Shown here: piece after piece, positions 8,682 to 15,499 of the stretch
Layout: every line of letters begins with the position of its first letter
Position numbering within the stretch: position 1 is the first letter of the stretch
From: Phialocephala subalpina
Taxonomy: Eukaryota; Ascomycota; Leotiomycetes; Helotiales; Mollisiaceae
Length of the DNA: 15,499 bases
Direction: 5' to 3'
Assembly (NCBI GenBank): GCA_900073065.1
Contig: FJOG01000038.1
Location: 483,192 to 498,690, forward strand
Translations under genes and position numbers: made by a program
The notes under the pieces: generated by a model
Told to the model about the DNA's origin: nothing
The model's database searches: none
Seen by the model: the letters and a program-made list of their open reading frames with translations, nothing else

Positions 8682-10440
8682 ACTAAAGAAAGCGGTTTTT
8701 TCGAGAGAAGGAATAGTAATATTATTGGAGACTCGATTATTTATAACTACGCATAAGACGATATTTGAATTGTTATCGAACTAATTACGGTCGGTTTAAT
8801 CGTAATTTCGACGGTTTTAACGTTTAATACGCTTATATTGATTTGTATAGCTTTTTTAATAAGGAGCATCGTACGCGGTATAACTTGTAAGTTTGAGAAT
8901 AAGAATAGAATTGGGATTTGCAATCGGAGTGGGACTATTTAAGGCCTATAAGAATAAGATTAAGTCCCGAGCGAGTTTCTTAATTTAACGAGAGATAATT
9001 GCGTTTAAAGGACGAGAAAAACTATTTAAAGTTTAAGAGAAAAATATTAAGTCTCGAGCTTTAAACTCGAGTTAAATAGAAATCTCGGAGGAGGAAAATC
9101 TAAAAATCTTTCTTAAATCTAAGCTAATAACTATATATATAGTTATAATGGCGCCGACGTTTTAATTATCTCTTTAAAGTAATGTAGAAATAAATATTTT
9201 AACTTTCTTAAAGTCTCCTTTAAAATCGCTACGCTCTTTTCGCTTACGGTTTTGTTTTTTCCTTTTCTTATCGAACTTCTTTTTAAAGTGAGAGTATTTA
9301 ATAAAGTATTTAAACTCGATATAATAAAGCTTTTTGTAATGAGTATAAAAATCGATAGTATTAGAATTAAATTGGTCGTGTATTAAAAGAGTAGCGCCGG
9401 TAAATATAAAAGAAGAGTTTTAGCGTTTCTCTTTATTATATATTTTTTAAACGATTTCATTAAATGTAATAGTCGAATAATCTTAAGTCTCGATAAGAAT
9501 TGAAGATTGAATTAAAGTAGTAATAAAGATTTTGTAAGTAGAATCGAGACTTTAAAGGAACCGTAGGACTAATTGAATTTAAGAAAATGCTGTAATCGAG
9601 TAAAAGTCTCGCAATTCGTTATTAATTTGAGAAAATTGATTAGAGAAATCGGAGATATTATTATACTTTGTAAAGTGTAAACTGTAAAATCGAATTGTGA
9701 ATTCTATGAGTTTTCTAGAGTTAGTCTCGCGATCGGCGCGGAATATATTCAATATCAAAAAGACTCGTTTGAAGTCTTTAATCTTTTAGTAGTTATTGTA
9801 TTCGTATTTGCTTCGAACGGCCATATAAACTCGAGTTTGCTTTTTATTTTATATCGAGATAAATTTATTATATACGGCCTTTTTTGTCTTTTATTCGGCT
9901 TTTTTGATATTATAATCGATTATTTGCTTTTCCGTAGTAAACTATTGTAAAAGTGTCGGCGACGATAGATTGCGGAATTTATTTATCGATATTATAAAGT
10001 CCGAGTATTCGTTTATCGTAAAGTATTCTTTTAAATAGCGAAAGAAATCCTATTAATTAAATCCGTTATTTTTGAGGATCGAGATAAAGGAGAAAGATAT
10101 GCTTTTTAAAGATTTGATTTCGTTAAATATTATGAATCGTCGGATGAAATAGTTATAACGTTTTTCGAGGTAAAAGTAAATTTTGAAAAAGTTTGAGGGC
10201 GTTTTTTTCGGCGAAGTTTAAATCGAATCGAAGAATATAATCGAGAGAGTAAAGATAAACGTCTCGAAGAAGGATTCGCGGGAGGGGAGCTCGTAGAAAG
10301 AGAAAGGCTCGCAAAGGGAAAAGAAGAGAGTTTTAACGAAAAATATATTAGCGTTAGATTTGAGGTTATTCGTGCGGTGATACGGGCAAGATTTTTACGG
10401 GCTTCGATTAGAAGCTGCTAAAGAAAGCTATTGTATAGTT
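8682..10440 (-). pseudogene. Copia gag, N-terminal part of polyprotein (copy C)
   Basis: This is the capsid/nucleocapsid part, which packages element RNA. Tracing the pol frame upstream gives a readable protein from roughly 10,430. Readable blocks in order are NNLKSNANIFF (10,360), FFRYLKEYFTINEY (10,040), TRVYMAVRSKYEYNNY (9,830), FKRVFLILNIFRADRE (9,760) and KLIEFTIRFYSL (9,710). They are followed by a helix-rich gag core with QFSQINNELRDFYSI (9,630), FNEIV*KIYNKEKR (9,450) and a CCHC knuckle at 9306-9347, then a basic KKKFDKKRKKQNRKRKERS tail. The block from KLIEF to the basic tail matches copy B gag at 11980-12520. It is joined in frame to protease without a stop of its own. Interruptions coincide mainly with expected Trp or Gln codons. 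The start codon is not identifiable. The Gag part is about 580 codons or more, large for Copia. Confidence 0.82.
9306..9347 (-). other. Gag zinc knuckle, decayed (copy C)
   Basis: The translation reads YTHYKKLYYIEFKY. Tyr stands at all four ligand positions of C-x2-C-x4-H-x4-C, each explained by one transition (TGY or CAY to TAY). Copy B has the same spacing at 12383-12424 (YIYYKKLYYIEEKY). The knuckle identity rests on spacing, neighbouring basic residues and position between capsid and protease. Confidence 0.75.
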
Positions 10441-11788
10441 TGGAGTCGGTCGATTGGATAAAGAAGGATAAAAGTCGAAAGTAAAAGTTAGATGTTCGAG
10501 TTGGATTTTCGGGTCGATTTGCGGTCCGAAATAAAAGCGGAGACGGCGAGTTAAAAGAAAAACTCGATAAAGAAGTAAATAATCGAGTAGAATATGAAGA
10601 TGAGAATTATAAAGGAGAAAATAAGGATGGGATTCGAATTTAAATCTCTCGAGGGGATCGAAGTGTGAATTCGAATAAATCGATAGAATTCGCAAGGGAA
10701 TAATAATTCTCTTAGAAATTTGTGTTTGCGAGTAAAACTTTCGAGTCGTAAAGTTTTAAATCGGACGGGGAATAGTTCGAGTTAAACTCTTCGAGGAACG
10801 TAAAGAAGGCGTCTTCGAATGTACTTTAAATATAGTGAAACTATTGGTTGAGATTGCGTTGTACGAGACGGTAATAAAGAAAGGATTTTTCGAGTTCGAG
10901 AAAAGTTTGCTCGGTGAAAATAAAATGAGTAGAGTTCTTAGCGTAGTCTTTCACCGGCTTTATATACTATTTCTCACTCTAATCTTTTTTATTTTAATTA
11001 TTCTTTTTCGTCTCGTATAGTGACGATTAGTTCCTAGTTATAACGGCTATTATTGTAAACTTCTCGCAAATTATTAAAATATTGAGAGATGAGGTTTTTA
11101 TATCGTGAACGTAGTCGAGCTATAATAATTGGGACGACCAATAAGAATGCTCGTAGCGCAAGGGCCACTTAGGATGAGAATATCGTTTCCGGCTCGTGAT
11201 ATTTAATTAGAGATTAAGAAACTTATAGAGGCGCAATTAAAGTAGTTAACCTATTAATTAGTGCCGGTATACGATCGGTAATTAACTTAGTAAGTAGTTG
11301 GCTATCCATATAGCGCGTTGGATCGTGGACTCGAGGCTTTAGACGTAGGATCTCCCTTGAAAATAAGAGGTTGAAAGATGTTTTAACATTTTAAATACAA
11401 AGAGGAATAACGAGAAAATATTGAGGAGTTAAAAGAATAACTCGTTTATAAAGTAATGGACGGTTAGCTCCGTTTGAATGTGCTGGGTTTAATAAGTTTA
11501 AACTTTAATGAAGTGATAGATTCGAAGTGAGATAAAATAGACGGTTTTATACTAAGATATTAAGAAAACTTTTATTTGGAGAAGAAGACTTTGTATCGAG
11601 AAAGCAATCGGCCGTTTGATTCTCAAGGGATCTATTCTTGATAGTGTTTATAAGACGTGGAATTAAAATCACTTTCAAAATATTAGTTTAAAATATACTC
11701 TTTTATAAATAGAGAGGACTTAATCAAATGAATCGATAGGATTTTAATAGAAGGGTAGAATGGATTGTTTAATTGAGTCTAAGTGCGG
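10441..11788 (-). other. Long 5' leader of copy C
   Basis: About 1.3 kb lies between the primer-binding site and the first readable gag. One minus-strand open frame of 95 codons (10408-10695) covers its gag-proximal end, but it is out of phase with gag-pol and matches nothing I know. The in-phase reading there is serine- and arginine-rich with stops (for example SDRKSTRKSNSN near 10,520) and could be a gag N-terminal extension. Nothing else is recognisable from 10,700 to 11,788. Copy B also has a leader over 1 kb, so the length belongs to the family rather than to a later insertion. Confidence 0.5.
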
Positions 11789-11806
11789 AAATCCGGGCTT
11801 ATAACT
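11789..11806 (-). other. Primer-binding site of copy C
   Basis: On the minus strand AGTTATAAGCCCGGATTT directly follows the 5' LTR. The first 14 bases equal those at 2188-2201 in copy B. It resembles the complement of an internal part of initiator tRNA-Met, as in Copia elements that prime with a half tRNA. The tRNA identity is an inference. Confidence 0.65.
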
Positions 11807-11963
11807 TGTTGAAAAGTATAATTAAGCATTGATTTTGTTTAGTCTAAGAAAGGGAGTGAAGCTCCTTTATATGCAGCCTGTATAATGCAGGAGGCTGGAA
11901 GGTACGTAGCCTAAGGCCACGTGACCCCAGCCTTGGGAGATAAGGCTGAACCTCATTCCAACA
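11807..11963 (-). mobile_element. 5' LTR of copy C
   Basis: 157 bp, running on the minus strand from TGTTGGAATGAGG to CTTTTCAACA, with intact TG...CA ends. It is the less mutated LTR (T or A at 6 of the 21 differing positions). On the minus strand it carries GTCACGTGG, then TATAAA (complement of 11866-11871) and a short stem with a 5-base loop (about 11850-11868). As the 5' LTR it would drive transcription of the element toward lower coordinates. Confidence 0.94.
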
Positions 11964-11968
11964 TTATT
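11964..11968. repeat. Target site duplication, right (TTATT)
   Basis: Exact second copy of the TTATT at 3913-3917, directly outside the right LTR of copy C. Confidence 0.92.
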
Positions 11969-12697
11969 AGACTATAAATAGTAAAAAACTCATTGATTTT
12001 ATTACTCGCTTCTACGCTTTAACTTTAATAAAATACACTGGAGTAATCGATTTTACGGATTAATTCTTATAAATTAATAAAGAATTAAAAGACTTTTATA
12101 AAGATATCGCGTTTAAAACCATTTAATTCATTTTACGATTTCTTTAAAAACTCGATTTTAAATTCGAGATTTTTTATCACATTTTTTTCAAATAACTTAT
12201 AATTTTATTAATACGTTTAAATACTTAATTATTACTTAAGAAATTATAATTTAAAAGTTTTCGATGAAAAACAAAAGTAAAACTCGATTTTAAACGATAA
12301 TAATATAGCTTTTCTCGCTATAAAATATAATACTAAGAAATTATTATTATTCTCGTTAAATACATTTAATGCTTATAACTTCTATATTTATTATAAAAAG
12401 CTATATTATATCGAAGAAAAGTACTTTATTAAACATTTTCACTTTAAGAAAAAATTTAACGAGAAACGCTATAATAAAAAGAGGAAAACTAAATCCGATA
12501 ATATAAAAGAAATATCAAAGAAATCTAAGACTAATTTACTATTTAATTCGACTTTAGCCGCAAAATTTACGGAGATTATTAGCGTTCTTATTTATAACTT
12601 CGAATTTTTAGCTATTAATACTTTATTTAATAATATCGAGTTTCTTTCTCTCGAAACCGCTCTTTTTACTCCATTAAATACTCTTAAAAGCAAATAA
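11969..12697 (+). pseudogene. C-terminal gag of copy B
   Basis: Copy B gag resumes after the insertion. It reads KKLIDFITRFYALTLIKYTG (from about 11984) and INKELKDFYKDIAF (about 12075), matching copy C gag residue by residue with conservative changes. Further on come NYNLKVFDEKQK*NSILNDNN (about 12240), the knuckle YIYYKKLYYIEEKY at 12383-12424, then FIKHFHFKKKFNEKRYNKKRKTKSDNIKE. The frame continues into protease in phase. The stretch between knuckle and protease is about 280 bases, against about 650 in copy C, so the two copies differ by an indel of several hundred bases there. Confidence 0.8.
12383..12424 (+). other. Gag zinc knuckle, decayed (copy B)
   Basis: Four Tyr codons at the C-x2-C-x4-H-x4-C positions (12383, 12392, 12407, 12422), with core KKL as in copy C. 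All are consistent with transitions from Cys or His codons. Confidence 0.72.
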
Positions 12698-14090
12698 ATC
12701 ATAAATACTAAATATATTAATAACTCGACTTATAATAAATCTCAAATAATTAACTTCTAATATAATGATTTTAGCGTTTATAGTAGGGTTAATAAAAAAG
12801 TTCAATATAAAAAAATTAATAATATTTTAATCTTTATTCTCAAATTAAATAATCAATTTACTTTTTTTACACTTAAAAATATCAAATAATATCTAAAGAT
12901 AAAACCGTATAATCTTATTTCGATTTCGCAATTCTTTCGAACTAAGAAGTTTAAACTAATTTTCAACGAGAATTTTATTTCTTAAATTCAAAATAATTAC
13001 AAAATTAAAACCTCCGCAAAATATAATCTCTAATTACTCGATTAAACTAAATAATTCCCTTACTATTATATCGCAATTCTTATAATAACTTTAAAAGAAT
13101 TAATTCTAACGGATTTTATTTCGATTACCCGTATTATTAAAATAAAGCCTATTTTAATAATTTATACTCCCGCCGATCGCAAATCTCATTTATATAAGTA
13201 GTTATAAGCTTATATTATCGCAAAAAACAAATTAATTTAATATAAACGATTAAATTATTTAAAAGAATAAAAACTCAATAAACTCTCGATTAATTTCTAG
13301 AAAGTAATATACTACGAGGAGTTTTATATTTATAATATTTATTTAATTAAAAAAAACGTTTACTTTATAATTATTTTATTAACCTTAATAACCATTTAAT
13401 AAAATTTATTTACTTTAATATTATTAGCTTTATTCTTATTAAAAGCTATAATAGTAATAAATACTTTATTATTTTCTAATATATAAAAACGAAATTTGCG
13501 TTAATTTATTACATTAAATCAAAAGGCGAAATTACGGATTATTTTATTCACTTTAAGAAACGCTAAAAATAATTAAACTTAAAATGGAAAATTAAACGTT
13601 TATAAGTCGATAATAATAACGAATACGTATTTAATAGATTTCAAAGGGTCTTTAAAAAGAAAAGTATCAATTAAAAGCCAACGGAATTATATATACTCGA
13701 ATAAACGGTTTATTTAAGCGTTTAAAATAAACGATTTAATTAAAAGCGGTTTTAATACTTCGTAAAATTAAATTAAACTTTAAATATTAGTTCGAAGTTA
13801 TTAAGTACGTTTACTATTTTTACTTTCGATATATTTATATCGTAATTAATATATTATTATTTTAAATATAATATAAAAAAGTCTTTTAATATAATTACTT
13901 CCGTATATTCGAATTTATTATCTATTATTATAATTTTAATAAAAAGAAAAAGCTTCGAAATAAAACGATTTAAGGAATTTTAATAAAATACGAGGGAAAT
14001 ATACTCTATAAAATCTTAAAACCCGATAATCGCATTACTCGAAGTATTTCGATTAAAATTATTAAGCGTATTTTATAGAAATAATTCGCT
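12698..14090 (+). pseudogene. Copia protease and integrase of copy B
   Basis: Protease begins IINTKYINN at 12698, with Asn-Thr-Lys (12704-12712) where the family and copy C have Asp-Thr-Gly. YNLISISQFF at about 12910 equals FNLISVSQLF of copy C. The pre-integrase zinc region follows near 13240-13360 (LNKLSINF*KVIYYEEFY). Integrase shows KGEITDYFIHFKKR (about 13525), VDNNNEY with the catalytic Asp at 13609-13611, then the expected Glu as AAG (13716-13718) one base out of frame: 107 instead of 108 bases from the Asp, so a single-base deletion lies between. The C-terminus reads YYNFNKKKKLRNKTI*GILIKYEGN (about 13930) and RILKPDNRITRS-like KILKPDNRITRS (about 14015). A net frame change also lies between protease and integrase. 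Confidence 0.83.
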
Positions 14091-15122
14091 TTTAAGGATA
14101 TAATATTAAAACTTTTATTAAAAGTCGTTTTTATATATTTAATTAATTTACTTTTATCGAATTTAAATTTAAAGAAGAAACGCTTATTAATTAAAGATTA
14201 ATTTATTTCCGAGGCAAAAAAATCAATTATTTTAAATAATCTAAATAATATTTTAAATACGCTATTAGATTTATTAACTTTATAATAATCTCTTAGCTCG
14301 CAAAATATTTTTATAGTCTATACAAAAAAATAAATCGAGCGCTATTAATATTTAGAAACTTAATTAATAATTATAAAGTTATTTAATTATTTATAATTAT
14401 ATTTATCGTATTATTTTACTTTTTGAAACTTAAAGTTTTTAAACTTTAATCGAAATACTTTTTAGCCCGATAAACCTTTTTATTAAAACGATTAATTATT
14501 TCGAGTTATAAAATAATTATATTTCTAAAATCTTTAGTTTAACTTTAATTTCGAAGAAAAACTTAATAATAATAATTTTTATTAGCGGTATTTTTCGGAC
14601 CGCGTTTATTTAATCGTAAAATAAAGTTTTTAATTAAATTTTTAATTATAATTATCCGTAAATAATTAATCGGATTATTAATATATAAAAAAAGAAAAAC
14701 TTAAAGAAGAATATACTTTTTTATTAAATCTCGAGGATAAATTTAATAATAAATAGTAATATTTATAGTATTTATATTTATAAGATTAAATTTTTATCCT
14801 TTTAATTAATAATAATAATTTTTATATATTTATAATATTTATATCTTTTAATTACGAGTACTTATAAAACTTAAATAATTCTCTTAATTTATTATAAATA
14901 AAAGACTTTAATTTTATTTACAAAGAATTTATTATAAATTTCGAAATATTCTTTATATTCCCGATTTATTTCGCATTTTACGATTAATATTCTCTTTTTT
15001 CTTTTATTGGTTACGCGGATTCGAATAAGTTCTTTGAACTTCGAACTCTCGAAGAAATAATAAATAATCCGCAATAAAAGAAATAAAAGGCTATAATATA
15101 AGAAGAATATAGTTCTTTAATT
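14091..15122 (+). pseudogene. Integrase-RT linker of copy B
   Basis: This is about 1 kb of very AT-rich sequence between the integrase tail and RT. By position it is the low-conservation linker of Copia pol, about 1.2 kb in copy C. Fragments such as ISEAKKSIILNN (about 14200) are readable. Around 15003-15045, TTGGTTACGCGGATTCGAAT and the following CGAACT-rich bases parallel 264-300 in copy A. No independent gene is seen. A 60-codon minus-strand open frame here has no support. Confidence 0.55.
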
Positions 15123-15499
15123 AAGAATAAAATATAAATAAAAATAGTATACTCGAAAAACCGTGAGTTATATTCTAAGAAATAAGTATTTAAAATTAAA
15201 TGTAAAACTACGAAAGAAATTCTCTAATATAAAGCTTAATAAGTTATTTATAGTTTTAAATAGCGAAAAAGAATCGATTTTTATAAGATATTTGCGTTTA
15301 TTATTAAATTAATATTTTATAAGGCTGTTTTTACTTTAATAGCGGCGTATAATTAGGAAATTAAGTAAATAAACATTAAAACGGCTTTTTTATAGTGCGA
15401 TTAATACCGAGATATATATTAAACTCTTAATTAATTGTAGTATCTCGAGAATTATTAGATTTAATAAAATATTTTATAATTTGAAATAATTACTTTGAG
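15123..15499 (+). pseudogene. Copia reverse transcriptase of copy B, cut by window end
   Basis: This is the N-terminal part of RT. It reads KK*VFKIKC (about 15180), KEILY-like KEIL*YKA (15210), RIDFYKIFAF (15270), YKAVFTLIAAYN*EIK*INIKTAFL (15320-15390) and FNK-like patterns near the end. It matches FYKTFASVVK and IDVKIAFFYG of copy C and the equivalent part of copy A at 379-770. The catalytic YVDD would lie beyond the window. Stops coincide with Trp, Gln and Arg positions of the family. Confidence 0.8.

Larger units (their letters stand above)
3918..11963 (-). mobile_element. Full-length Ty1/Copia retrotransposon (copy C)
   Basis: This is a complete LTR retrotransposon of 8,046 bp, coding on the minus strand. 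It has two 157-bp LTRs (TG...CA type), a 5-bp duplication, a primer-binding site at 11789-11806 and a polypurine tract at 4075-4084. The order on the minus strand is gag with CCHC knuckle, protease, integrase, RT, RNase H. Integrase before RT defines Copia rather than Gypsy. It is long for Copia (usually about 5-6 kb), mostly because of a leader over 1 kb and a large Gag. The gag zinc-knuckle codon at 9347, protease Asp at 8648, integrase residues at 7649 and 7541, RT YVDD at 5396 and stop at 4436 are all in one frame. Stops come from point mutations, so it cannot make the full polyprotein. It sits in the gag of copy B in the opposite orientation. Confidence 0.95.

Noticed and set aside
10835..11020. 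Plus-strand 61-codon open frame with a hydrophobic C-terminus
   Set aside because: It lies in the antisense of the element's leader, has no family signature and no supporting signals. It is probably chance.
14892..15074. Minus-strand 60-codon open frame
   Set aside because: It is antisense to the integrase-RT linker of copy B, biased in composition and without a homologue I can name.
12720..15100. Possible second insertion inside copy B
   Set aside because: Protease, integrase, linker and RT follow in the expected order and with distances similar to copy C, so no further insertion is needed.
1..15499. CRISPR array, phage, plasmid, mitochondrial genome or bacterial operon
   Set aside because: The low GC and repeated short words first suggested these, but there are no spaced direct repeats and no long open frames, and all readable protein belongs to Copia gag-pol.

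Overview
The window looks like an AT-rich, repeat-only block from a filamentous ascomycete (Pezizomycotina-type) genome. No cellular gene, tRNA, rRNA or CRISPR array was recognised. Everything that can be identified belongs to one family of Ty1/Copia LTR retrotransposon, present as three copies (A, B, C) and degraded by mutation of the RIP (repeat-induced point mutation) type. The fungal assignment is an inference from three observations: almost pure C-to-T/G-to-A decay, Trp and Gln codons turned into stops in otherwise readable frames, and a primer-binding site resembling an internal stretch of initiator tRNA-Met.

Layout. Positions 1-1795 (+) hold the reverse transcriptase (RT) and RNase H end of copy A. 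Its 3' UTR (1796-2051) ends in (AT)12. A 136-bp LTR follows (2052-2187), then a primer-binding site and the leader and gag of copy B (2188-3917, +). Copy B is interrupted by copy C, a complete 8,046-bp element on the minus strand (3918-11963). Copy C has two 157-bp LTRs, a perfect 5-bp target duplication (TTATT), a primer-binding site, a long leader, gag, protease, integrase, RT, RNase H, a 3' UTR and a polypurine tract. Copy B then resumes in gag (11969) and runs through the zinc knuckle, protease and integrase into RT, where the window ends.

History. Copies A and B are oldest: sample 60-base lines contain 9-10 G+C. Copy C is younger: a sample line in its pol has 22 of 60. Its two LTRs differ at 21 of 157 positions by my count, all transitions. 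In copy C the gag zinc knuckle, protease, integrase, RT and RNase H motifs and the final stop share one reading frame, so it was a single Gag-Pol polyprotein broken only by point mutations. All copies are predicted to be inactive: copy A has lost both catalytic RT aspartates, copy B has lost protease and integrase residues, and copy C has many stops plus altered protease and integrase active sites.

I found no undescribed functional system. The most unusual points are the head-to-tail junction of A and B at one LTR, the relatively GC-rich LTR island inside very AT-rich sequence, a stem-loop kept next to the TATA-like box in all three LTRs, and a leader of more than 1 kb before gag.
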